From: Paraspadella gotoi
Lineage: Eukaryota > Chaetognatha
Length of the DNA stretch: 64,000 nt
Reading direction: 5' to 3'
Assembly: GCA_051294375.1 (NCBI GenBank)
Contig: JBJCIZ010000028.1
Span: 1,363,576-1,427,575 of the forward strand
Part shown: positions 28,280-42,100 of the stretch, in pieces
Numbering within the stretch: position 1 is the first letter of the stretch
Layout: every line of letters begins with the position of its first letter
The notes under the pieces: generated by a model
Told to the model about the DNA's origin: nothing
Database searches by the model: none
What the model saw: only the letters and a program-made list of their open reading frames with translations
Translations under genes and position numbers: made by a program

Positions 28280-29546
28280 GGTCTGCTCCCATCTCTCCCC
28301 CCTTCTCGCCCTGCATTGGCGACTGCGAGTAGAATTTACTACTTCCTTCTTTTTTCCACCGGGGAAAATCATTTGCGAAAAGAAAAGTTTTTCGATGACA
28401 CTTTTTCATATAGTGTCCATGAAATTTGGAAAGACATATTTCGAGTTTGTGCAAAACCGTCATAAATACATACTTGATCTCTATTACAGAATTTGTATAA
28501 ATTAAATAGTTTTTTTTCTTACGCATTTTAATGCGGAGGATATTTTTTGAAAAAAAAAGTTTTCTTTAAATTGTTATATATTTCTTTATATATCAAAACG
28601 TATATTCTTAAGGCACATTCGTACTCTTTCCCCCATGCTTTACTTGCTGTTAAACAAAAAAATAGACATAAAGGTTTACTCAATTGTACATTCTTAGCCA
28701 AACATTCGATATATTTTTCTTAATTATCTATTGTCCACATACGTTGATTTACATCGAGAAAAGAGAGAGAGAGTTCATTCGACCCCAGATTTCTTTTCCC
28801 TGAAGACGAGGAAGATAAAGAATTTAAAGATGTCGAGGACAAAAAGTTTAAAACCAAAATATTTATTGCCTTTTATTATTATTAATAGGTAATCATTTTT
28901 TTTTGTCGAAACTTACGATACAAATAACGATTTCCCCCCCCAGAATAAAATTTAGTAATAATAAATGTCTTTTTTCCCCCCAACTTCCGGATCCTTTGCC
29001 CATCGATTATATATCATTGCACATTTTCATAATGTTAAGTTAATCGACGATGAATACCCCGTTTCCCATAACTTCCCTGCCACCCGGTCCTTAGCATTTC
29101 ACTCTTTTTTTTACATTGATTTATCTTTATTATTATAATTATTTTTCTCTAGTTGAATCATGTTCTTCTGCACATTTTTTTTGTTCATTTTTTTTTTAAA
29201 AAGAAAAACGTCCCGATTAATTCGCAGTTTGTCTCATAGCAACGGCGGAAAATATTAATTAGAAAAGGTTTTTTTCTTCTTCTCATGTTGTTGTTTTAAT
29301 CGAATATTTTTGTACGAATGTGTAGAGCGAAAAGTCGTTACCCGCGTCATTCACTGTATTTATAGTATTTATAAACTAGTCAAAAAAATGTCATTTAGCT
29401 TCTTTCATTTGGTTTTAGGACAATTTGAGTGAAACTAGTTTCTCTTTTTTAGGCAGGAATTTAATATTGATGCGTATTTCTTTAGGTATAAGATATCTTG
29501 ATTGAGTGATGGAGATTGGAGAGCTGACTTTAAAAAAAAAGGGTTT

Positions 29547-29756
29547 TGTGGTGGTATATTCACACTGCCTAACGTCCACCATCGAGGGGGAACGCACCAT
29601 CCCAGGCGTTGCGTTCCATTCACAGTCCTAGAGACTTCCCTGTGCGTTGGAAAATCGAGACCGAGCCAGTGACAGGAGGCGCCACTGAGGGTCGGAAGCC
29701 CCTAAAGCCAACCGTGAGATGCCCCATTCCAATGGGCATCACAGGCTGTTGCCATA
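29547..29756 (+). mobile_element. Short interspersed element, copy A (MITE-like)
   Basis: 210 bp from TGTGGTGG to GTTGCCATA, flanked by GTTT on both sides (29543-29546, 29757-29760). It shares its 3' half (GCCAGTGACAGGAGGC ... GATGCCCCATTCCAATGGGC) with four other copies in the window. The GATGCCC/GGGCATC arms can form a hairpin near the 3' end. The 5' half matches copies C and E. Confidence 0.8.
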
Positions 29757-31777
29757 GTTTCATGTTTTGAGGTGTTTAGTCTTTATCAAAATCAAAGAAA
29801 GAACCAAAAAATAATAAATAAATTAAAATTAGCAACAAGGGGAGTTTGTCATTAATTTATCTTTCTCATTTAGTAGTTTTAAAAGCACGGACCAAAGAAA
29901 GTAATGCTGGCCATTTTAGCTGCCAAGGTTTTCATCTTTAAACTATAATTCCACTTCTTTAATCTCTGATAATCATAATAATAATAATAATAAAACTTAA
30001 AATATCGGTCAGCGATGTTTCCGATTTTATTGCGATAGTAGGGAACTAATTTTGGGCTCGACTGTTGGAGGTGATTTTGTGAGGATCACCTCCAACACCA
30101 CAAGAATCGACATTTCTTTCATTTGTCAACAAGTAGAATTTCAAGTCCCGAGAAAGGATTAGAATGGTCAAAAACCCAGAGATTTTAAGATTTCCCATGG
30201 ATCCTCTTGATACAAATGTGAGTCGGATAATAATCTTGATCCTTCAATATTTTAATCTTTGTTCTTTATTTTTCCAACAGTTAAGAATGCGTTTCGAATA
30301 CCCGAAAGCCCTATGTCTGTTAACATTGCAATATGCAAATTAGAATGAGAGTATGTCCTTTTTTTTTGCTTCTCTGCTCTACTTTTTCATCAATCCTTTC
30401 AAAACTTTTTCATTAATATAGTTAAATATTCTCCATGGTCTTACTTTAATTTAATATATAAATTAAAGTCTTTGTTAAAACTCCTCTAAAATGGTTGTCA
30501 GATGAAAACTGAAAATTTAAAAATTGTGTCGAAAATGAAATAAATACCGTGTCTACATTCGGGATAGTTATGAAACGTTCCAATCCTATTAATTTTAAAA
30601 TATTTAGGTTTTATTTATTGTAAAAGAATTATTTTTGTATACCCTTTAAATCGAGTTCCTTGGTATAAGTTTTAAAAAATTCTATTTTATTACATTATAT
30701 AATATTTTTATATTATACAGGAAGCGGAACCAAAACTTCCTTCGATTGTATATGATTATTATTTATGAACACCAGAAACCAGAATAAAAAAGAATCTTGT
30801 TCAAAAACTTATTTCGATTTTGGTTTCGTTATTATCGCCTTAATAATTTGTAAGATTTGGTTCCGCACATTGTATTATATCGGTCCGATTGTATAATAAT
30901 CATTATCCCCTTAGTAACCCCATGCACACAATAGTAAACTATACAATTTGTCACTCATTCCTCTGATCCTAATGATTATTAGAATTGATACGATCGCTAT
31001 CAGATTATCTCATTCACTCAATATTTTCTCTCTAACTCTCGCCATCCTATAGGAATCTCCCATTTTTAATTTAGAGAAGAATTATCGAGTTGTACGCCGC
31101 GATTCTTCATATTGCTCAACCCTTACCCCCATAGATATTATGAAATAAACAAACGGACGTGTATCTGGTTTAATTCAATTAAATTTAATTAAATTCTGAT
31201 TTCCGAACGTTTTCGCCGACCCCACTCTCAATTCTTTTAAATATATTTATCAATAATTCCTCCCCCCCCCCCGAAAAACCAACTACTACTAATCTTAAGA
31301 GGACGACTTTCGTTTCGTAATTATGAACTCAACACAAAGATGATGTGGTTTTGTTTATTTCCTATGGAATTATCATTATGAAAATAAAATCAGCGTCGTT
31401 TCACTTTTAACGCTGTCGACGCCTACGCTCTTTTATATATATATATATCTATATTTAAATTGCATGAATTAAAAGCTTCGCGGGTTTATAATTATTATTA
31501 AATAAACACGAGAGATTTTTTTTTGTTGAAAAAAAGTTGACTAAAAGATATTATATATCGCTGCGAGTTTCGGGCCTCCCTCAAAACTAATCATACTTTT
31601 GTTATTGCTGTTCTAGTTTTTTTAACAAGTAATTGTGGAACTGGAGATTATGTCAATGGATAAATAACTTTAAACAGTTTGAAATCTTCGTGGGGTTAAC
31701 TAGATAGGTTTTGAGAAACTTTGCTCATTCGCTTTCGATCTGGCATCGATTGGCATCAAGTGGCATCAAAAAGAAAG

Positions 31778-33494
31778 ATGGACGACGACTACGAAAGAAT
31801 TCATCTCGTCAAGAACGAAGGTACAACTTTTTCTTTTTTATTCATTTTTATTTACCAACCTTGATTCATTCTTTCATTTTGTTTTTCAATGACTATTGAT
31901 TAATCTTTTCAGTTATCTATTAGCTCTTTACTTTATACATTAATCATTTTATCATTTACGTCATAGTCCCTTCATTTTTCTCTCTTTTTTTTTAATATAT
32001 CTAATTTTATATATTTCTTATTGTAACCTTGAGTCTCGATCCCGATCCAGTCTTCATCTACCGCATTCCTCCACGTCCGTCCAACCGCGGGTATCGGGCC
32101 TCCGACTGGAAGCTCGACGCCCCCGACTTCTCGGGTCGATTGAGACTCGTCTCCAAATCAGACAAACTCTTTATGAAGATCGAAGACAAACAATCGGGGG
32201 AACTCTTTGCTCAGTGCCCCGTCGAGGAGTATCCAGGTTGGAGGGAAAGGATGAGGCTCATGGTAAATTGGTTATTGTGCCTTTAAAAGTAAATCAAATC
32301 GAATATTATTTAGTGGAAGAGAAAGTATTTGCTTTTTCAATTTATAGAGAATAATTTTTTAGTTCATGTGGTGCAATAATGACACCCAAGCTGAGTCCGT
32401 TGTTCAATGGCCATTGGCCAATGAAAAGACAGTGGACCGGAAATGGCATATAGGATTTTCCTATTATGCCCAAGCGAAAACTTTCCCTTTACGATTAGCC
32501 TGAGTTTAGTCAGAGATGTTGGGAGAGAGATTCTGTTAGTAAGCTGAAAGGCAGTCGTCCGGCGGTTTTGGTATTTCTTATGCGTACTATATTTTAAGTA
32601 TATTGAATATTAAATAATTCAATTATTTTTTTAACTACTTGTGATTAAGGCGTGGCGATTGAGGCGGTGCTCGATTCGAGTCGATATTTTGTTGTCCGCG
32701 TGAAGGACGACTCGGGAAAGTCGGCTTATGTCGGCCTTGGATTCGCCGACAGGGGAGACTCGTTCGATCTCAACGTCGCCCTCCAGGATTATTTCAAAAG
32801 TCAGTTTTTTCCCTTTTAAGAAAAATAAAATATTTTAAAAAAAATCTTGAAGTTATTCCAAGCGCGGGGAAAAAAAAACTTCAAAAATTGTAAATCTGTA
32901 TTTTGCTTTATGTACAATTATACAATTATTCGTTTAATTGTACATTGGATTCATTGAATGTCCAACTGTCTTTTACTTTATTTTCTGCAAGTAAATTCAT
33001 TTTTGGTTTTAATGGCCGGTAAATCGTATATATATATTGTTAGAATATCACAGTTTCAACAATGTTCGCCAGATATCTCTTTCTGCACAATTAAAAATGA
33101 GATCCTTGACCTTCCAGGTCTGAAAAAGGAAGAAACAAGCTCCCAAGATTCTGGCCCCAAACTTGACCTCGCCTTCAAGGAAGGTCAGACGATCAAGATC
33201 AACATGAACATCCGACGAAAGGACGACGACGACGACTCGAACCCAACTCAAGCCGCCCCTTCCAAAGTCAGACCCGCGAGAGGCGGTGGACCCGGTTTCG
33301 TTCCTCACCCGCCCTCCGGATCCGCTGGTGGAGGGGGCGGGATTCCTACCCTCGTCCCTCCGCCCGCCGCCTCTAATCAAGTCCAGCGAGGCGGACCGTC
33401 GCCCCTCACTTCCCCATCGGTTCCACTGGCGCCAACGGAGGCGGCCTCGGCGCCGGCGCCCGCGGCCCAGACTTCCAGTTGGGTCACTTTTTGA
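31778..33494 (+). CDS. NECAP: NECAP endocytosis-associated protein
   Basis: Four exons, 31778-31820, 32051-32236, 32650-32799 and 33118-33494, give 251 aa. NECAP binds the AP-2 clathrin adaptor and regulates it at endocytic sites. The PH-like domain covers residues 1-135: [69 protein letters not shown] and [20 protein letters not shown]. It is followed by the conserved [15 protein letters not shown] segment, a Pro/Gly-rich linker and the terminal WVTF, the WxxF motif that binds the adaptor ear. Length and order match NECAP1/2, with no sign of a split into the two vertebrate paralogues. A poly(A) signal lies at 33750. Confidence 0.95.
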
Positions 33495-36105
33495 TTTTTG
33501 GGGTCTCCTTTCTCATCTGCGCTTATGGATGTATAGTCAATTACAAACATTTATACTATTCTCGCTCGATTATGTGACAAAAATTATCGCAAAAATGTTC
33601 TTCTTCGTGGAAAAGGTTATTCCGAAAGTTTGGGGTGAAAAGCCAAAGACGGTGGGATGCACGATATTGGACAGTTCAAGTGGTATTTGTATTTTTGTCA
33701 ATACTATCATGTACTATTTTAAAATATGCTCAGTCTAGTCTATTGGCAAAATAAATTCTTTGTTATAATACAGAAATGGCATTTTTATCTGTCATGGACT
33801 CTTTTTAACGAGAAGTAACAATTATTTTTAGTCGTCTTTTTTTTTCGCCTGGAAGCGAATTTTATTTTTATTCAATAAACTGTACTCGTAGAAGTAAATT
33901 TAATTTTTTCTCATTTTCTTCAAAATAGCGAAAGATTTGTATTTTTTTCTTATTAGTAGACTGTATTCAAACACTGGTTTTTCCAGAAATCGATAACTAT
34001 GGAATAAAATTGTGTAAAATCTAAGACGTTTTATCGTTCATGAGGAATTGAGAGGATGAAATATTATATAAAATAAAGTAAAATATAAAATAAATATGAT
34101 ATAAAAAAATGAGTTTTTCGTTTACTCAGCTTTCGTGCAGTTTATGTTGCATTCAACAACATGCTAAGAATTACGTCTTGTATCGCACGTTTTGTAAGGT
34201 CAAGTGGCCAAGAATATAACTACAGGGTTCAAAAAAACCGAATTAATCAGTCGTTTTTCCCTCGAATATGACAAAAAGGATGCGTCATTAAGCCATTAAC
34301 AAAGCCATATAAACAAACTGTTGAGGCGACTTACCACCGGTCTCTCTCTAAACTCTTCCTCTCTCCTCTTTCTCCGAGCCGGTCAATCCACACGGTCACT
34401 TTGCCCTATCTTTGGCAATGACCTTAGATTGACCGGACACATCAATAGGGACGAGGAGACTGTAAGGTCAAGTTGGTTCGGGCGATGATAAAAGTGGATC
34501 AGGAGAGATTTGATTTGATTTGAATAAATTCTATTGCATCTGGAATGTACAGACACTCCTTAAGGCGACATTAAAATAAACAGTTTGATACAAAAAGGTG
34601 TTTTCAAGCCAGCGCCGGATGGATTCGGCGTCGACTCCAAACACGACGATCGATTGACCGTCACTGTCTCGTCCTTTGAAGGTGGCGCCGACGGAGACGC
34701 TTTGGCGAGGCGCTCGGGGTCTGCTTGGAGGAGATATTCCAAGTTCTGGAAGGAAGAGATTTTCGGAATATATGAGATGCATATTCAAAATTATTTACGT
34801 AATAAATGCAACTGATTTTGGATTAAATAAGAATAATAATAATAATAATGATTTTGATAATCGGGATTTACATTAAATGCTACTGGTGCTCATCTTCTCT
34901 CATTTTTCTCATGATACAATAAAATCATTTTTTTCCCTTTTATATCTTAGTTAAACCATTTCTCAGCCCTGCAGATGCAATGGCGCTCAGTTTTCTGGAT
35001 TTGAAAATTAATTACAATGAGTTACAATTTGGGAAACAAATCTCTTGTCATTTTAAAAATGTTTTTAACTTTGAAACCGGCTGAGCTTTAGAACTTTTTT
35101 CGACATTACTCATTTTAAACAAACAAAAAAAAAGTTCTTGTAAGAAATTAAAATTTGAAAACACCGTTTCATATTTGTTGTATGAACGGTGCTGATCATT
35201 ATTTAGTATATGATTTTTTATTCGACATTGCTAGTACCGTAATATGTATGTGTAAAGAAATGTTAAGAAATTGTCTGGAAAGAATCTGGCATTTACAGTG
35301 TAGTCAGAGGACAGCTGGAGGGCAAAATATATTGAGCTTACACTAATCTGTCAGGTTATTGCTTAATTGTGATATGATAATTATCTGTCGTGATATTTTT
35401 CGTGATCAATTAGTATGTAAGACTTAATTACAATCGCCTGTTCAACGAATGTCGTATTTAAGTATAGGATAACTGGAATTTTTTATCTCATAATTTTAGG
35501 TCACTATAGTCTTGCCAAAGGTTCGTAAATAATAAGATTGTCTTTGCCTTTGGAGAGAATAACATTCTAACAAGATCTGAATTGTTAATTGATCAAAATT
35601 CTAGAAAGAATTAATAAAAAAAACAAAAAACTAACAAACAAAAAAAGGCGTTTATAGATTGAGTCGAGTAATCATCAACAATATCGCACTGTAGCTAATT
35701 TGTTAGAACGATAATCTTCGCTTATATTTTATTTATTTTCTTTTCTCTCTAAAAAATAAGTCGTTTTAAAAACTTGTTAATCTAATACAGTAATGCGTCG
35801 TTATCTACATTCCCTTTTTCCTTCGATCCCAGTTTCCCCTTGTATCAGGTTTTCCCTGTAAATTTTATTTTTTCCCTGCGTTTCACTCTGTACATCGGGT
35901 TATCTTAGCCTTTTGCCAGTAGCCACGTTCCGTCCCTTCTTTACCACCCTTCCCTTCCTAAAGTGAAAGAGAAAGGCACGATGCTCTTCTCACGAAACTG
36001 AATGGAAAAACACCACAAATAATAAAAGACCACATATAATAAAGGACCACAAAAAAATAGAAGCCACACACGCCGCCCACAAATCTATGGGGCGAGAGAT
36101 TCGCC
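33495..36105. other. NECAP / torsin spacer
   Basis: The NECAP 3' UTR is followed by AT-rich sequence. The only GC-rich, exon-like patch is on the minus strand at about 34534-34757 (listed separately). A CT-rich stretch lies near 34338-34378. The last 120 bp rise in GC before the torsin start. Confidence 0.5.
34534..34757 (-). pseudogene. Exon-like, frameshifted minus-strand fragment
   Basis: Read on the minus strand, an acceptor-like CTCTTCCTTCCAG precedes AACTTGGAATATCTC. The first frame gives NLEYLLQADPERLAKAS and the next frame gives GRDSDGQSIVVFGVDAESIR then RWLENTFLYQTVYF, both with the GC-rich third positions seen in real exons here. A single-base shift near the middle would join them. 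I do not recognise the protein. It may be a gene relic or the last exon of a minus-strand gene with a sequence error; it could also be chance. Confidence 0.3.
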
Positions 36106-39100
36106 ATGAGGTTTTTTTCTTTGGCTAAACTTTTCCTCCTCCTCGCTTCCCTGAATTCCTTCGATCCGGCGTCGGCGGATTTCGGCGTCGTTTCCGGCGT
36201 CGTCGTCGGCGGCGGCGCCGCTATTATCGGCGGAATATGGAAGAGGAACGTCATCAAGGTAAAAAAGCCAGGAAGTGTCGATGACTTGAATTTAATTGAG
36301 TAGTTCGCCTATCATTGATATCAAAGTAGTAAGTGTTACCAATTGTAAGAAGTTTTATTTATACAGTTATTTTCGCGAATTGAACTCAAAACTATGCCGC
36401 TATGCCGACAAAAATAGTCAGATAGAACCTTAAACCAATCTGCTAATTTCCCTCATCTCCCACGTCTAAGCGCCAATCATCTCTTATCCCATTCACACCC
36501 CCCCCCCAACACTCCTCCACTCTTCCACAGTGCTCTTTTTTCGAATGCTGCGATCATCCCAACTGGCACCTGAAGAACTTAACTGGGCTGAAGGCGGCCT
36601 TTGGGGCGCAACTGTACGGGCAACACCTCGTCGCCAAGACGGTCTTCGATGCCCTGAGATCTCATCTCTCCAAGACTCGGGACAATCCCCCTTCGCATCC
36701 TCTGGGTAATGGGTATGGAATTTCTATCGCATCAATTCATTGATTGATTGATTAATTGATGAAATCATTTAATAGCGAAAATTATAATATTATTGCTCTT
36801 GAATGTCATACTACTTACTAACAACTACATACTTAAATGGTTAAAAGGAAAAATAAAATGAATAATTTTCTACATATATTTCGACACACGTTCTTTTGTC
36901 ATCTAAAGTTGACATAGCAAAAAAACACTTGTCCCATTATTCATATTCATTTTAATTTTTGGGAATGCAGTGTCAACAGTCAATAGTCAACAGTCGCTTG
37001 AAACAAGTTTTATTCACGCCGACGCCGGATTATTAGTTTATTAGTTCGATAATGAGAATTCTCTCTCCCTCCCTCTCTTCCTCTTCCCCACACAACCCCA
37101 AAGTTCTTTCCTTTCACGGTTGGACAGGATGTGGAAAGAACCACGTGAGCAAAATGATTGCGCAGCATCTTTTCAAAGAAGGACTCAAGAGTAAATATGT
37201 TGTCCAGTTCATTTCCACGCTACACTTTTCAAAGTGTTTGATAAGTAAGTCCACTTTGATAAAATTAATATTCCCCTAAAAGCTTTACTTTATCAAATTA
37301 AGACGTACAGATTGATCGAAAATAATCAATCCGTACAACTACGTATTATTTTTTGTGACGCTAGTTGGTAAAATGTTTTAAAATTTTGGAATCTCCGTAC
37401 CTTCATAAATTCATTTCCGCTGATCAGACGAACAGACGGAGCATAACGCCCTACTCCCCCCCAAATACCCCCTCCCAATGAAGATTCTTGCGCGGACGAG
37501 TCCCAATTGGCCGAGTACCGCGCATTCATCCAATCCCAGTCACGGAATGTCAGCACGCCCTCTTCATCTTCGACGAGACGGACAAGATGCCCGTCGGTCT
37601 CGTCGGAACCGTCGCCGCCTTTCTCGATCACCGCGACGCCGTCGACGGCGTCGACTTTAGATTCGCCGTCTTTCTCTTCCTTAGCAACGCCGGAGGCAGC
37701 GCCGTTGCTAAGAGAGCATTCGAGTTTTATAGGTGTTTAAAGAATCTGAGGGCTTGGGAGTTTGCCTTATTTCTATAACCTTCATAGAATATTTGGATGT
37801 CCAGTCCAATTTTTTTTTTTTCATTTTCAAATTGTCTTCATTATCTTCTCCTCTCTCCCCAAATTCTTGGTCGTCGACCTTACCTTACCTTACTTCCCAG
37901 ACTCGGCCGGCCTCGAGAGGAACTTACCCTCCGCGATCTCGAAGGCGCCATCGGCCTCTCAGTCTTCAACTCGGGCGAAGGAGGACTCAAACAAAGTTCG
38001 CTCATCGACCACAACCTCATCGATCACTTTGTCCCCTTTCTGCCGTTGGAGAGGAAACACGTCGAGTTATGCGTTAGGGATTATTTGGCGTGAGTGGCTA
38101 ATCAATTACGATGGTCGATGATTGAGTTAGGATTGCGCTTTTCTTGAAGGGTGGAGTTGGTTTCATTGCTGAATCCGATGATAATTATTTTCTTGCTGAG
38201 GGAGGAAAGCGGACCATGTTGTCAAATAAAATAAGAAAAGTTTGCCGAGTCATCGCCTGCACTGTTCAATTATTGATTGAGAAACAAGTGAAGTATTTTT
38301 TAGTGGGATCTGCAGATCCCGACTCTATAATTCACTTTGTCGGTCCGGCGGTCCGCCTCCTCACTTATATCGGGCATTCACTTATATCATGTCAGAACAT
38401 CGAATTATGATAAATTAATGCACAAAAATGATTCTCGTACCGATTTTAGGATTACTAACATAAATAATAGAATTTACTAATACTGTTATGCAAAAAAAAG
38501 TTTTCTATGGATGTCGCACTCTACCAGTAGTTGCTCTTTGTTCCAGATTTCCGTGTTGTCACAAGAAAGGACAAAAAGAAAAAACGGAAAAGCAGGATCC
38601 TTCCTGCTCTCCCCCTCACTGCTCTCCCCCTCTCAGATACTAGCTCAGCGAAGCGAACGCCACGAAAATCACTTTTTTGTTCACGACTTGTCGTTCCAAC
38701 GAGTTTGATTATTTTTTTGAAAATTTTGAAATTTTTTCTGGCCAATTTATTTTTTTGGAAATATTTGATTATCCATTTTTTTTCCCTTTCCGAGATTTGT
38801 TTCGAATTCAGTTGTTAATCTGCGAGGTCGTTTCGGTTTTTTTTGTCAAGATGTCGCGAGTCTCGCAAAAAAGCACCGAAAATCGAGCCCGCGTACAAGC
38901 GAGCGAGCGGGCCCCCCGAAAATTGGGTTCTGCACTCCGGAGCCGCCCGACCGTTTTAGGGGCCTGTCCCCCTCCTCCACCTCCCGTAACGGCCTCTGTC
39001 TCCCAGCGGGTGAACATAGCCGCTAGGGCGCCGCCGAGGTCCGCGACCTCGCTGGTCTTCCCTGCGGGCTCGAGGCCGGGCACCGACTCGCAAGGTGGTA

Positions 39101-42100
39101 GGGGAGAGGACGTGGTCATCTCGCCTACAAAGGACTCGGCCCTTAAGCGGTGAAACGAATCCATTGCATTATACAAGGAGGGTTCGCCTTCTTCAGCACC
39201 AGTGGGAGGAGTTTCAACGTTCCTTGCGCTCGGATAAGGCTTTCGTGGCAACGGTGGAGTTGAGTTCTCATTAATTTGGTGATTTTTGCCTTTTGCATAA
39301 CATTAGTGAAATTTTTCGATTATTTTCGCTCGCAGCAATTCGAACTTTGTCTTGTTTTTTGTTTATCCTCCGCCGCTCCTTGTTACTGGAGCAACTACGT
39401 TGGAGAAGGAGCGACATGACTAGAATCTTATCGGCTTCCACAATGGAACCAGGGATTCTTCATGGCCTCTCTCCACCACTGGTATCCCGCCGTCCACCCC
39501 TGGCAACCACCGTGGTGCGAAGGCGGCTTCGGGGGTTTTTTGTCCTTTTTGGGTTGCGCTATCTAACTAATCTTTTCTTTTTCCTTTTCATGTACGATGT
39601 TCATGCACTGATTCACTTTTGTCTCCGCATCAACCTTCTACTGCTGCCTAAGATTCGTTTCCAGTGGATCAAGTCCGCGCTTCTGCGCAAAGACATAGCT
39701 AATCCCCGGCTCTTCCTAAGCCGGATGGAGTTGTTCCCCTCTCAATGCCATTGCCACACCGACGAGAATTCCATCTGGTTCGGAGGAAAGGCGAACTCTC
39801 TCCACTTTCTGATGCTCCAGTGGGATTTGAGACTTTTATCCCAACGCAAGACTGCATCAGTTCCTTCGGAGTTGGGTGTGTCAGCAATGGAAGAGCTGCG
39901 TTCTGTCAGTTCTTCCGGGACGCTCGCCAAGGTTGGGAGCCCGGTCAAACGCAAGATCTTTTATGCCCGATGGGTTGAATGGATCTTCCCCTGGCCTGTC
40001 TTTGGAACCCTCCCATGAAGATACTTGTGGTCTCTTGCACAATTTGATGCCGTCTCCAAAGGATCGCAAATCGCCTGCTCTTTTCAAGCCAGCTCACTCG
40101 CATCTATTGAAGAGATGCAGGGGGCCGTTGCTCCATTCTGTCCTTATTCCACTGCAGAAGGCCTCAAGTCTCATCATTGCGTCTCTCAAAGCTTATGGCC
40201 CGAACTTATTTTGGCTTGGAGAAATTGGCTGCTCCACTCAAGAATCAGCTTCAATTGATCGGTCACCTATATAATTAATTCAGCTTTGGCTGAATCTCGA
40301 CGTCTGGTAGTGCAGTCTTCTCCGAAGGAGCTTTAAAGCTACACGACGGATTCCCCCCTCCTTTCCTTGTGGATTTTTATTTTGGGAATCGTTCGACGGA
40401 GGTTTCTTCTGCGGCTTACCATTCCTCTCTTTTCAAGGCTCAAGCTTTCGCCCCAGAAAGTAAGCACGCTCCGCGGAAGAAGTTTGGCCTAAGTCCAGGG
40501 TTCCTACAAGCCCTTATTCGCAAGTCCGCGTCCTTTAGGCGTTCGTAGAAAGGGGGTGGAGCGGCGTCGAAGGACTCGCAAATGGACTATCCTTTGACGC
40601 CCTGGACGTTCCGCCTCGTCGGCCACTTTGGGACATCAAAGACCATGGATCGTCCCAGGACTCGTTTTGTCTCTCACGGCACGTCTTCCACACATCCCGG
40701 TGGGAGGACGCTGCAACATTTCGTCCCCGTTTTTGGGGCGGATTTGGCGACAGGATTTCTCCTATTCTACCTGATTTCCTCATTGCAGGAGCAAACAGGA
40801 TCCCCTACCAGGATGCCTCTCCCTTCGGAACGAGACCCCTTCTTTTGGGACAGGGACTCTCTCATCGACGACGGAGATAGCGGCAGCTTTAGAAAAGGGT
40901 GCCGTGAGGAGGTGGAACCTTCTCCGGTATTACTACCAAGATTTTTCTGTTCCCAAAAAGATGGGGGATGGAGGCCGATTTCTAAATTGAAGTCCTTCAT
41001 TGCCCTCCTTAACTTTCCGATGGAAAGGTTGTCAGATGTTCGGAAGATGGTTCTTCCGGGGGACTGGGCGTCGTCTATCGATCTTCGCGACGCCAATCTC
41101 CACTTGCCTCTATCATGTGGATCATCGCAAGTTTTGTCGTTCATTTGAGAGGACGCGTTTATCTACAGAAGTCCTTCCTTTCGTTTTGGCACGGTCCGGC
41201 TTTCAGCCAAGAACGTATCTATATCGCCCGTTAGTCGTATGTCCAGAGGTTGTCTATTCAAGGTGGCCTTTTCTACATAGACGATATTCTGATATGAGCA
41301 TCGAAGAGGAAGTGCTGGTGAACACTGCTCAACAGCTCTTCGACTCTTGAAGAGAGTTCATCTATCCATCCCAAGAGTCAGGTCCTGGTTCCGACGCAAG
41401 TCTTTCAGTTCTGGTCCCAATGGGACGGGGCGCTTCATCGAGTTGCGCTCCCTTTGGACGAAGATTTTGTCCTTCGCGAGAATGGCCGACTCTCTCACTG
41501 CTAAGAGCCCACTCATCACCTTCAGGTTCTTCGTCCTGTGGGTCTTGGCGACCGCAGCCTCGTTGGCAGTTCCCTGCTCATTTCGTTGCAGAGCGGCAAG
41601 GATTCAACGCGACGTCAATCGTGTCTACCGCACGGAGAAGGGCTCTGGGGAAGACATCCTTCTTTCGGAGGCGGCGAGAGTGGAGCTACGTTTGGGATGT
41701 CAAAGCTCGACGATCCAGGATTGCTTTGCTTCCGATCGCCGATGTTTCAACCCGGATTCTTGCACGGCGGAAGTGACGACGGATGGCCTCCCAGAGGGTT
41801 GGGGCCTTCCTGTTTCGCGGGCTCTTCACCGGGGGAATTTTGGGAAGTTGTGGATACCATCTCCATATAACTGTGAGGAATGTTTAGTTCCCTGCGTTTC
41901 CTTCGTCAGCAATCCAGGGCTTGCAATCTTTTGGTGGAAAGACCGACAGCTTAGTGTCTTCTGGTTTGTCTCCGCCGCTCTGCAGCCGCTACAGGATCCT
42001 TCACGAAGTGTCAGGGATTCTCTCCTCTGAGCTCAGTCTCTGCAGATCAACAATTGTGGGACGCACATTTCATTAGGAGGAGAATTGATCGCGGATGCAG

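Larger units (their letters stand above)
28065..31777. other. Long intergenic spacer (3.7 kb)
   Basis: After a (CT)n run at 28090-28141 the region is AT-rich, with homopolymer T runs, (AT)n at about 31433-31450, and one short interspersed element at 29547-29756. I see no exon-like GC-rich reading frame elsewhere in it, so no gene is called; a non-coding RNA cannot be excluded. Confidence 0.55.

Noticed and set aside
28065-31777. CRISPR-like or bacterial mobile features in the long spacer
   Set aside because: No regularly spaced direct repeats; the window is eukaryotic throughout.
38851-39153. Host gene inside the torsin intron
   Set aside because: It lies within the terminal repeats of the DIRS element and is best explained as its first ORF.
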